Shown in pieces: positions 45,263-52,973 of a stretch of 64,000 nt of DNA. The notes below the pieces were generated by a model. The model searched no databases and had not been told where the DNA came from. It was given only the letters and a program-made list of their open reading frames with translations. Position 1 is the first letter of the stretch. Each line of letters begins with the position of its first letter. The position numbers were made by a program, and so were the translations under genes. Source of the stretch: Tenacibaculum todarodis. Its GTDB lineage: Bacteria > Bacteroidota > Bacteroidia > Flavobacteriales > Flavobacteriaceae. The stretch spans positions 739,001 through 803,000 of the forward strand of contig NZ_CP018155.1 in NCBI RefSeq assembly GCF_001889045.1, given 5' to 3'.

Positions 45263-46102
45263 CTATCTTAAAGTCAATTCAAACTTGCCATTACTTCTTA
45301 TGTAAATAACTGTTTCTTTATCCGTAGAAATTATTGAAGTTGCATTTTCTTCAGCCCCAAAATAAGATGGAGCATTTAATTGGTTTACAACTCCTTTTTT
45401 AGAAAACTGTTGCATTAATCCTCCAGAAATAACTACAGCTCTAAAATTGGGGCTCAAATTTTTGATTTTCCCACTGAAACCTGCTGGTAATTTTAAAAGC
45501 GTTGCACGTAATTGATTTTTATTGTGGCTCCCCCATAAAAATGCGGTTTCTACATTACTTTTTGCAGCAACCCACTCTATATCATTAGCATTTAACCAAA
45601 CTAAATTGGTTTTGTCTACGTTTACAGGTTTTTCACCATTATCAAAAGCTTCAGAAGTTGGCTGCACCAAGTATGGACCTTCTTGAATATCTAAAAAAGC
45701 CATGTTTTCTTGACTACCTGCTGCAGTTATATGTGCTTCACCTGCTGGTTGTTGCCAATAGGAACCTGCTGGTAGCCATTGTTTTTCAGCATTTTCATCA
45801 TCGTTATGTAATAAACCTTTAATAACTACACCTCGATAAGTAATGTTATGAATATGTGCTGGCGAAGAAAATCCTTTCTTGAATTTCACTAAAAATCCTG
45901 CTGGCTCATTTTTAGTTCTATCTCCCCAAAGTTTTCCTGCGGCTGGACTTTTATCTCCTCGTAGCGGATTTAACCAACCCCATTCTACGTTGTCTGCAGT
46001 TACTACTTCATTTTTTGATTTTACAGCATCTGTTGTTGGTGTTTGTGCGTTTGTATAAATACAAAATAATATTGCTACGAAAGTGATTATACTTTTTTTC
46101 AT
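45263..46102 (-). CDS. DUF4437 bicupin protein (exported)
   Basis: 279 residues with a signal peptide (about 1-19, ending TNAQ). Two cupin units: HIHN with YRGVVIKGLLHND (about 82-98) and a second one around 190-279 with GKIKNLSPNFRAVVISGGLM. DUF4437 proteins have no settled function; metal-binding histidines are clear only in the first cupin. Situated between the nitroreductase (20 nt) and KefG-like (71 nt) genes. Confidence 0.8.
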   Translation of the reverse strand: MKKSIITFVAILFCIYTNAQTPTTDAVKSKNEVVTADNVEWGWLNPLRGDKSPAAGKLWGDRTKNEPAGFLVKFKKGFSSPAHIHNITYRGVVIKGLLHNDDENAEKQWLPAGSYWQQPAGEAHITAAGSQENMAFLDIQEGPYLVQPTSEAFDNGEKPVNVDKTNLVWLNANDIEWVAAKSNVETAFLWGSHNKNQLRATLLKLPAGFSGKIKNLSPNFRAVVISGGLMQQFSKKGVVNQLNAPSYFGAEENATSIISTDKETVIYIRSNGKFELTLR

Positions 46103-46122
46103 GACTTAATGTTTATTGCAAA

Positions 46123-46782
46123 TTATATTTGAGTGAAAATTTCACTTTCAGCTAATCTAGATTTTGGCGTTTTTTCTGTTGAATTAAAATCAGATTCCGC
46201 TCTATAGCCTAAAGATACGGCAACTAAAGAAGTGTATCCTTTTTCTCTTAAACCAAATTCTTCATCTAACGCTTTTACATCTATTCCTTCCATTGGTGTA
46301 GCATCAATCCCTAAACTTGCAACTCCTAATAAAAAGCTTCCAATATTAAGATATACTTGTTTTTCCATCCAATGTTGTAAATCTTTTAAATCGTATTTAT
46401 GAATACCTGCAAAAGCCTTAACAGCTCCTAGGTATCCGTTTTTGATGTCTTCATTGGGAAACCTTCCATTTTTGTCTTCAGAATCGGCAATATGATTAAA
46501 ATAGGTGTCATCAGCATCAGTTTTAACACAAAACAATACAACAGCTGAAGCGTTTGTTACTTTTGGTTCGTTAAAATGAAAAAAGCCTTGTGTTCCTTTT
46601 GCAATACGTGCTTTACCTTCTGTAGTTTCAGCAACTATAAAATGCCAAGGTTGTAAATTTACACTTGATGGACTCATTCTTAATAAATTTTTAACTTCGG
46701 CCATATCTGCATCAGATATTTTTTTAGTTGGGTTATATTCCTTTGTTGTGTATCTCCAGTTTAATACTTCTTTTAAATTCAT
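46123..46782 (-). CDS. NfsB-like nitroreductase
   Basis: 219 residues. FMN nitroreductase fold: LRMSPSSVNLQPWHFIVAET (about 33-52), GVASLGIDATPMEGIDVKALDEEFGLREKG (about 160-189). Probably reduces quinones, nitroaromatics or enones with NAD(P)H. First gene of the minus-strand run to the AraC gene. It is divergent from an HxlR regulator, with a palindrome sitting at its transcription start, so it is a likely HxlR target. Confidence 0.9.
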   Translation of the reverse strand: MNLKEVLNWRYTTKEYNPTKKISDADMAEVKNLLRMSPSSVNLQPWHFIVAETTEGKARIAKGTQGFFHFNEPKVTNASAVVLFCVKTDADDTYFNHIADSEDKNGRFPNEDIKNGYLGAVKAFAGIHKYDLKDLQHWMEKQVYLNIGSFLLGVASLGIDATPMEGIDVKALDEEFGLREKGYTSLVAVSLGYRAESDFNSTEKTPKSRLAESEIFTQI

Positions 46783-46802
46783 TTTTATATGTTTTTAGTT
46801 AT

Positions 46803-46852
46803 ACTATCATTTTTATAGTGGCAAAAGTATATATAGTTAAATATTTACACAA
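46803..46852 (-). promoter_or_regulatory. Nitroreductase promoter and HxlR operator 1
   Basis: Minus-strand -7 box TACTTTTG (46822-46829) with TTG 20 nt upstream (46850-46852). The 17-bp palindrome ACTAT-N7-ATAGT (46803-46819) lies just downstream of the -7 box, over the expected transcription start. The same palindrome type occurs at 46939-46955. Confidence 0.6.
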
Positions 46853-46938
46853 TAACGGTCAAAAAGGATAGTATAAAATAATTGCATAAATCTAAATTAA
46901 ATAACTAACAATCAATCACATAACTTAATGTTAAATTT

Positions 46939-46985
46939 ACTATAAAAAGTATAGTTGTATAAGTAAGTATAGTATTATATCTTTG
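46939..46985 (+). promoter_or_regulatory. hxlR promoter and HxlR operator 2
   Basis: Perfect -7 box TATCTTTG (46978-46985) with TTG 20 nt upstream (46955-46957). The 17-bp palindrome ACTATA-N5-TATAGT (46939-46955) overlaps the TTG. GTATAGT occurs again at 46966-46972. This layout fits repression of both divergent genes by HxlR. Confidence 0.6.
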
Positions 46986-47000
46986 TAATAAAATAACATA

Positions 47001-47348
47001 ATGATACATAAATATAACGGAAAAGAGTACCCTTGTTGTGCAAGTTTAACAATGGGAATTATTGGCGGAAAATGGAAAACTGTAATTCTATTTCATTTAA
47101 TTGGAAAAACTTTACGTTATAATGAATTAAGAAAGGAAATTCCTACAGTTACTGAACGTACCTTAAGTTTACAACTTAAAACTTTGGAGGAAGATGGTAT
47201 TGTAAAAAGAAAGGTTTACACATCTAAACCACCTCTAAAAGTAGAATATTCTTTAACAGATTTAGGTAAAACTTTAATTCCAGTTGTACAATCTATTGCA
47301 GATTGGGGTGTTTTTGTAGTAGAAGAGCAAGGTGAAATTGCAGTTTAA
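47001..47348 (+). CDS. HxlR family transcriptional regulator
   Basis: 115 residues. Winged-helix of the HxlR type: CCASLTMGIIGGKWKTVILFHL near the start, LRYNELRKEIPTVTERTLSLQLKTLEEDG (about 40-70) and YSLTDLGKTL in the wing. Cys residues at 11 and 12 (PCCAS) could sense oxidants or electrophiles, as in some HxlR/YodB regulators. Divergent from the nitroreductase; two like palindromes lie between. Confidence 0.92.
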   Translation: MIHKYNGKEYPCCASLTMGIIGGKWKTVILFHLIGKTLRYNELRKEIPTVTERTLSLQLKTLEEDGIVKRKVYTSKPPLKVEYSLTDLGKTLIPVVQSIADWGVFVVEEQGEIAV

Positions 47349-47395
47349 TTTTTCCCTTCTCTCCTACTTTCCTGTTTTATAAAAGAAACAATTCT

Positions 47396-49933
47396 CTAAA
47401 CTTCTTTCCTCAAAACTTCTAAAGGCGGACTATTTAATACTGATTTTAAATTACTCAATCCAATAACAACCACTAAAATTGTAATTCCTGGTAGAAAGAC
47501 CAAAAACGGAATTAATGATGGTACAAACGGTTCTTTAAACAACAAAGTTGCCAATAATTGACTTCCAACTAAAGACAATAAAATCCCAGTTAAACTTCCT
47601 AATAAACCTAAATACACATATTCTAAGGCTGTTATTTGTAAAATTTGTTTGCTTTTAGCTCCTAAAGTTCTTAGCAAAACACTTTCTTTTATGCGTTGAT
47701 ACTTGCTATTTCTAACAGAACCAATTAGCACAATAAAACCTGTTAGAATGCTGAAAAATGCCATGAAATTGATAATCCACGAAATTTTATCTAAAATGTC
47801 TTCTACAATAGTAAAGACTTGACGTAAATCTAAAATAGTAACATTGGGAAACTTCTTAACAACATCTCTTTGCAATTCTGCAGAACGTTCTTCATTGGGC
47901 GCATAGGTTGTCATCACGTTAAATTTAGGCGCTTTTTCTAAAACTCCAGTCGGAAATAAAATCATAAAGTTGACTTGCATACTGCTCCAATCTACTTTTC
48001 TAATACTTCCAATAGTGGTTTCCATTAATACTCCTTGAATATTAAATACAACTGCATCACCAATTTCTAATTGTGCATCTTTAGCAAGATTGTCTGCAAT
48101 AGATACTAAAATTGGTTTTCCTTGTTCCGATTTTCCTGGAAAATCACCTTCTAACAACTCTTCTGTGGAAGACAATGTATTTCTGTAAGAAACCCTAAAT
48201 TCACGATTTAGCATCCATTTAGGCATTTTTATAGTCGTGTCATTTCTAATTTCATTGACAGATTTTCCACGAATTTTTTCCATTCGCATAGTAACAATTG
48301 GTATGTTATCAATCACTTCTAAACCTTTGCTTTTAAAATTGTTTAAAAGTGCAGTTTCTTGATTGCTTTGCACATCCATTAAAATGATATTAGCGTCAGT
48401 TTTCTTATTCTCTAAAGAAGTTTTTGCCAATAAAATATCTTTGGTAAAATATAGCGTACTGATTAAAAAAGTACCCAAACCAATTGCTAAAACCAATACC
48501 ATCGTTTGGTTGTTTGGTCTAAATAAATTCAATAAACTTTGTCGTTTTGTGTATCCCCAAGAACTCGGGAAAAACTTTTTAATCAGTTTGATAAATAAAC
48601 TGGAAACACCAGCCATTATTGCAAAGGTTATAAAAATACCAATAGTAAAAATAATTCCGTTTACGGCACTTTTTAACATCCAAAAAGAGAATAAAAAGAC
48701 AAACAACAAAATGGCTATTAAAACGAGAATTCTTGCTTTTTTAGGCTTTTGTAAATTGTCTTCAGAACCTCTTAAAACTTCTAAAGGCGAAACATACCAA
48801 GTGCCTAAAAGTGGTAATAATGCAAATAAAACGGACATTATTACACCTAAAACAATTCCCATTAGTATTGGTTGAAATGAGATTGAAATTGCTACATCAA
48901 AAGGTAAAAAGTCTTGTAAAATATACGGAAAAGCAAATTGTAAACTTGTACCAATTGCAGCACCAATAAGACCTCCAATAAGTCCAATTCCAATAATCTG
49001 AATCAAGTAAATTAAGAAAGATTGCCTTCTAGAAGCGCCTAAACACTTTAAAACAGCAACGTTTTTTAGTTTTTCTTTGATGTAAATATGCACAGAACTC
49101 GCAATTCCAATACAACCCAATAACAACGCAATAAATGCAACTAAATTTAAGAATCGGCTTACATTCTCATACCTTTTTCCTAAACGTTGGCTTGTACTTG
49201 TGTGTGTGTCTAAATCTGCTTCTTCATCATCTAAAATAGGATCTATTTTTTCTTCCAATAACTCTAAATCCATTTCTGGGGCTTTAAAGAAATATTGGTA
49301 TTCACTCCTACTTCCTAATTGTAATAATTCTGTTTGTGCTAAAAAACGAAACGGAATTAAAACGCTTGGTGCAATTGAAGATGAAATTGCTGTGCTTCCC
49401 GGAATCGATTTTAAAGCACCAATGATAGGAAACGTAACTTTACCTAGTTTTATAGAATCTCCAGGGTTTAAATTATATTGTAATAACAAGGTTGCATCTA
49501 CCAAAGCGCCACCTAATTGTTGGTAGTTTTCTCCAGCATTTTCTGGAACTGTGGTTAAACTTCCATAAAAAGGAAAATTACCTTCTAAAGCTCTTACTTT
49601 TACTAGTTTAGTAGCTTCATTTTTAGGAAAAGCAGCCATGGAAACAAAGTTTACTTCCGATGCAGTTGCGCCTAAAGAATCAATAATTTGTAATACTTTT
49701 TCTGAAGGTGCTTTTCTACTATCGATAATAAAATCGGCGCCCATTAAAGATTTGGACTGTAATTTTATATTATCTTTTAAATTCTCGCTAAACAATTGAA
49801 TGGAAACTACCGCAGCAATTCCTAGAATTATAGACGCCATAAAAAGCATCAATCTAGAAATGCTTGCTTTTCCATCTCTCCAAGCCATTTTTAAAAGCCA
49901 GTTAAAATTTGCTTTTGTATTAAATTTGCTCAT
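47396..49933 (-). CDS. YbbP-like ABC permease (FtsX domains)
   Basis: 845 residues with an N-terminal transmembrane helix, a large periplasmic domain and two FtsX domains (about 260-390 and 715-845). Further helices lie in the middle (about 400-490). The ending SVLNSPPLEVLRKEV is typical of predicted YbbP-like permeases. Its ATG overlaps the stop of the ATPase gene by one base (TAATG). With the divergent TesA-like esterase it recreates the ybbA-ybbP-tesA neighbourhood known from Proteobacteria. Confidence 0.88.
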   Translation of the reverse strand: MSKFNTKANFNWLLKMAWRDGKASISRLMLFMASIILGIAAVVSIQLFSENLKDNIKLQSKSLMGADFIIDSRKAPSEKVLQIIDSLGATASEVNFVSMAAFPKNEATKLVKVRALEGNFPFYGSLTTVPENAGENYQQLGGALVDATLLLQYNLNPGDSIKLGKVTFPIIGALKSIPGSTAISSSIAPSVLIPFRFLAQTELLQLGSRSEYQYFFKAPEMDLELLEEKIDPILDDEEADLDTHTSTSQRLGKRYENVSRFLNLVAFIALLLGCIGIASSVHIYIKEKLKNVAVLKCLGASRRQSFLIYLIQIIGIGLIGGLIGAAIGTSLQFAFPYILQDFLPFDVAISISFQPILMGIVLGVIMSVLFALLPLLGTWYVSPLEVLRGSEDNLQKPKKARILVLIAILLFVFLFSFWMLKSAVNGIIFTIGIFITFAIMAGVSSLFIKLIKKFFPSSWGYTKRQSLLNLFRPNNQTMVLVLAIGLGTFLISTLYFTKDILLAKTSLENKKTDANIILMDVQSNQETALLNNFKSKGLEVIDNIPIVTMRMEKIRGKSVNEIRNDTTIKMPKWMLNREFRVSYRNTLSSTEELLEGDFPGKSEQGKPILVSIADNLAKDAQLEIGDAVVFNIQGVLMETTIGSIRKVDWSSMQVNFMILFPTGVLEKAPKFNVMTTYAPNEERSAELQRDVVKKFPNVTILDLRQVFTIVEDILDKISWIINFMAFFSILTGFIVLIGSVRNSKYQRIKESVLLRTLGAKSKQILQITALEYVYLGLLGSLTGILLSLVGSQLLATLLFKEPFVPSLIPFLVFLPGITILVVVIGLSNLKSVLNSPPLEVLRKEV

Positions 49934-50622
49934 TAAATGTTGGCTGTTTTTTCGTTAGAAATGATCTTCCCTCCTTTTAATCGTAATATTTGTTGGGTTC
50001 TATTTGCCAAATCTAAATCGTGTGTAATAATTACCAAAGTTGTACCGGCTTCTTTATTCAATTCAAACAATAACTGAATTACCTTCTCGCCTGTTTCTTC
50101 GTCTAAGTTTCCTGTAGGTTCATCTGCAAATAAAATTGAAGGTTTGTTAGCAAACGCTCTTGCCAAAGCAACTCTTTGTTGCTCTCCTCCAGATAATTGT
50201 GACGGATAATGATGCAGACGATCTGCCAAACCTACTTTTGTAAGTAATTCAATTCCTGATTTAGCGGCATTTTTTTCACCTTGTAATTCTAACGGAACAA
50301 TTACATTTTCTAAAGCTGTTAAGGTTGGTAACAATTGAAAATTCTGAAAAATAAAGCCAACTTCTTTGTTACGTAAACCAGCAAGTTCATCTTCATTTAA
50401 ATCTTGCAAAGGTGCTCCACATAATTCAATAGCACCAGAAGTAGGATAATCTAAACCGGCACACAAGCCTAATAAGGTTGTTTTTCCACTTCCAGAAGGC
50501 CCAACAATAGAGAAAATACTTCCTTTTTCTACTTCAAAAGAAATGTTACTAATTACTGTTAATTTTTTAGAACCACTTGTATAAGTTTTCTCTAAATCAT
50601 TAATCTTTAATATCTTTGACAT
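49933..50622 (-). CDS. YbbA-like ABC transporter ATPase
   Basis: 229 residues from the ATG at 50622. Walker A GPSGSGKTT, signature LSGGEQQR, Walker B ILFADEPTGNLD and H-loop ITHDLD. A frame extension of 13 residues to 50661 lacks conserved sequence and is rejected. One-base overlap with the permease gene shows translational coupling. In other bacteria the TesA-adjacent YbbAP transporter is linked to release of lipids or hydrophobic compounds. Confidence 0.9.
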   Translation of the reverse strand: MSKILKINDLEKTYTSGSKKLTVISNISFEVEKGSIFSIVGPSGSGKTTLLGLCAGLDYPTSGAIELCGAPLQDLNEDELAGLRNKEVGFIFQNFQLLPTLTALENVIVPLELQGEKNAAKSGIELLTKVGLADRLHHYPSQLSGGEQQRVALARAFANKPSILFADEPTGNLDEETGEKVIQLLFELNKEAGTTLVIITHDLDLANRTQQILRLKGGKIISNEKTANI

Positions 50623-50690
50623 TAATTTGTTTTTAATTGAAAAAATAATTCCTCTAGGCAATATTCCTTGAGGTTTCTGTTGAAATTATC

Positions 50691-50733
50691 ATTCCCATAA
50701 CTTGTGCTGAACTTGATTCAGTAAAACGGGAAT
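50691..50733. repeat. Palindromic repeat between divergent genes
   Basis: ATTCCC (50691-50696) pairs with GGGAAT (50728-50733), and an inner palindrome CTGAA-CTTGA-TTCAG (50707-50721) forms the tip. It resembles dispersed repeats of other flavobacteria and lies 18 nt before the esterase start, so it could affect initiation. Confidence 0.5.
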
Positions 50734-50751
50734 CTAAATAAAAATATACTG

Positions 50752-51486
50752 ATGCTGAAAAATAATCATTTAACGAAGAATAACCACAACTTAACAAGCA
50801 CAATTTTCTTAAAGTTATGTTATTTTTCTTTCTTAATTGTATTGATTTCTTGTAAAACGGATGCTCCTAAAAAGGGAATTATTTCTGAGGAAGTAAACTC
50901 TAAAACAGCCACGGAAACTCCTGAAAAAAGTACTTCTAAAAAGATTGTTTTTTTTGGAGATAGTTTAACCGCAGGTTTAGGTTTAGACGATGTAAATGAT
51001 GCTTTTCCAGGAATTATACAACACAATATAGATTCTTTACAGTTAGGTTATACGGTTATCAACTCTGGTATTAGTGGAGAAACTACAGCCGGCGGAAAAA
51101 ATAGAATTGATTGGGTTTTAAATCAAGAACCAACCATTTTTATTTTAGAATTAGGTGCAAATGATGGTTTAAGAGGTGTTCCTTTAAAAGAAACAAAAAC
51201 TAATTTACAAGCCATTATTACGGCTGTAAAAACAAAATATCCTGCAACAAAAATTGTGTTGGCAGGTATGCAAATACCTCCAAATATGGGACAAGAATAT
51301 ACTGCCGAATTTAAAAATATATTTCCTGTTTTGGTTGAGAAAAACGACTTGTATTTAATTCCTTTTTTACTAGAAAATGTGGGTGGAATTACTTCGTTAA
51401 ACCAAGCCGATGGAATTCATCCTACAAAAGAAGGTCATAAAATATTAGCAAAAAATGTTTGGGAGGTTTTGGAATCTATGCTTTAG
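50752..51486 (+). CDS. tesA: TesA-like SGNH esterase lipoprotein
   Basis: 244 residues. After a long signal the lipobox LISC marks the anchor (Cys34). The SGNH-hydrolase blocks are complete: GDSLTAG (I, about 69-75), GISGETTAGG (II), ELGANDG (III) and DGIHPTKEG (V). It should hydrolyse thioesters, lysophospholipids or aryl esters in the envelope. Divergent from YbbA/YbbP, as in many bacteria. The signal start could be shorter, at a later ATG, but none is better. Confidence 0.85.
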   Translation: MLKNNHLTKNNHNLTSTIFLKLCYFSFLIVLISCKTDAPKKGIISEEVNSKTATETPEKSTSKKIVFFGDSLTAGLGLDDVNDAFPGIIQHNIDSLQLGYTVINSGISGETTAGGKNRIDWVLNQEPTIFILELGANDGLRGVPLKETKTNLQAIITAVKTKYPATKIVLAGMQIPPNMGQEYTAEFKNIFPVLVEKNDLYLIPFLLENVGGITSLNQADGIHPTKEGHKILAKNVWEVLESML

Positions 51487-51552
51487 TAGATTATTTTATG
51501 ACTTATAAAACCAGAAAATTATGTTTTACAATTGTTTTGGAATTAAAATCCA

Positions 51553-52008
51553 TTAAAAATACCTACGAAGATTTTTATCATAAAAATTAGCTATAAAACC
51601 AGGTCTTGCGCCTTCTTTAATTTTTTGCAAACTAAATTGTATAAACTCTTCAGACCAATATTCCATAATTGGTATTGGTGTTTGGTTTTGGTCTTGACTA
51701 AACATGGCAGAATAGCCAATGCTCCATTTGTTTCCATGATTTAAACCATTACTATGTATTAATTCGTTTAGATCTATTACAGCTTTATCGGCTAGGTATT
51801 CTTTTTCAAGCGCCTTAAACGCTACTTCTTCAGTAATTTCACCTCTATTTTTTGCACCCACAATGGCGCACATTTTATTAGAAAAATCTTTTTTGTAATA
51901 AATATTGGCTTTCCAACCTCTTGGCCAATGAAACGTAGTAATATTATAAATTAGCATTAAGGCTCCTACTATTGCTACAATCCAAATAATAATTTTTAGA
52001 ATAATCAT
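51553..52008 (-). CDS. Unrecognised membrane-anchored protein of the sheath operon
   Basis: 151 residues. An N-terminal transmembrane helix (about 3-24, LKIIIWIVAIVGALMLIYNI) is followed by a soluble alpha/beta part with aromatic-rich sequence (EYWSEEFIQFSLQKI and PGFIANFYDKNLRRYF). No family was recognised. It lies 17 nt after the second tube gene and ends the operon, so it is a candidate membrane anchor, or an effector/immunity protein, of the contractile module. That role is inference from position. Confidence 0.55.
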   Translation of the reverse strand: MIILKIIIWIVAIVGALMLIYNITTFHWPRGWKANIYYKKDFSNKMCAIVGAKNRGEITEEVAFKALEKEYLADKAVIDLNELIHSNGLNHGNKWSIGYSAMFSQDQNQTPIPIMEYWSEEFIQFSLQKIKEGARPGFIANFYDKNLRRYF

Positions 52009-52025
52009 AAGTACACGTTTTATAT

Positions 52026-52487
52026 TTATAAAGTTCTTTCAAAATAAGCATAACTTAAGGTTAGTGTTTCAATGAGTAACGCATTGCTTGTATTACTTAG
52101 TGAAGCTATTTCCCAACTAATTGGATATGCACTAGTAAATTGCCAAGAACCCATATTTTCTCCTGCTGCATTTCTCAATGATATTTGGATTTCTTTTGGT
52201 TCAATTTTAGAAGTTAAACCAACATTTTCCAAAGTGTTTTTACACCAGTTTATTAAAACAGGACTTGCTATTAAACCACGTTTTAATACTAAATCTTTAT
52301 ATTTTGGAGGAGTTGGAACGCGGTGAATAAATCTATTTTGGCCTCCTTCTTTTATTTTTTCAGTTTTTAAAGTTACACTTAAACCTGTAATTTCTTGAAA
52401 ACTAGATTCATTTCCGTTATCTCCACTGAACTTAAGTGTAAAATAAAACGCGTTGTTATTGCCAAGAACTGTAGCTGTTTCATTCAT
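52026..52487 (-). CDS. gp19-type tube protein, second paralogue
   Basis: 153 residues of the T4-like tail tube (gp19) family: AFYFTLKFSGDNG..ESSFQEITGL, then LKRGLIASPVLINW and a final LSYAYFERTL. It differs from the other tube gene in the first half and resembles the Afp5-like minor tube type that sits at one tube end in extracellular contractile systems. Three nt after the first tube gene. It should form hexameric rings. Confidence 0.8.
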   Translation of the reverse strand: MNETATVLGNNNAFYFTLKFSGDNGNESSFQEITGLSVTLKTEKIKEGGQNRFIHRVPTPPKYKDLVLKRGLIASPVLINWCKNTLENVGLTSKIEPKEIQISLRNAAGENMGSWQFTSAYPISWEIASLSNTSNALLIETLTLSYAYFERTL

Positions 52488-52490
52488 CTA

Positions 52491-52946
52491 TTACGCATTT
52501 GTAATTTTTAAACCTTCGTGAGCTAATTCTATGGTTTCTATTGCAACTTCATTACCATCTACTTTAAGATCTGTAGCACTTATTTTAGTTGGCCATGCAT
52601 TTGTAAGTGTCCATGTCATTGTTGGATTTCCGCCTTCGTCTAACAGTTTTATGGTTACTGTATCGCGTTTTACTACATTCATCTTTATGCTGGAATACCA
52701 ATTAAAAAACTGATTATCTTTTACAAAGATTCCTTTCTTGAGCGTTACATTGCCGTATTTTGCCAATCCAGGCATTTTTTGATTCGAAAATATTTTAGAA
52801 TCACCATGTCTGTATTCTATAATTTGTGCTTCTATATCTAATCCTGCAACTTCTTGAAATGATGCATCTGCCATTCCTCCACCTAAATCTACTGTAAAGT
52901 AAAATTTTGGTAATGGCCAATTTTTGTCTTGTGCTTCTCCTGCCAT
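52491..52946 (-). CDS. gp19-type tube protein, major
   Basis: 151 residues with the standard gp19 pattern of contractile injection systems: FYFTVDLGGGMADASFQEVAGLD (about 16-38), LKKGIFVKDNQFFNWY, and ELAHEGLKI at the end. It corresponds to the Afp1/Pvc1-type inner tube subunit. It lies 27 nt after the sheath gene. Sheath and tube together are the structural core of a contractile tail. Confidence 0.88.
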   Translation of the reverse strand: MAGEAQDKNWPLPKFYFTVDLGGGMADASFQEVAGLDIEAQIIEYRHGDSKIFSNQKMPGLAKYGNVTLKKGIFVKDNQFFNWYSSIKMNVVKRDTVTIKLLDEGGNPTMTWTLTNAWPTKISATDLKVDGNEVAIETIELAHEGLKITNA

Positions 52947-52973
52947 AATCTTTAGATTTTATAAAGTTTATAA

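Noticed and set aside
48363..48875. 170-codon plus-strand frame opposite the YbbP-like permease
   Set aside because: Shadow of conserved transmembrane coding sequence; no promoter or recognisable domain.
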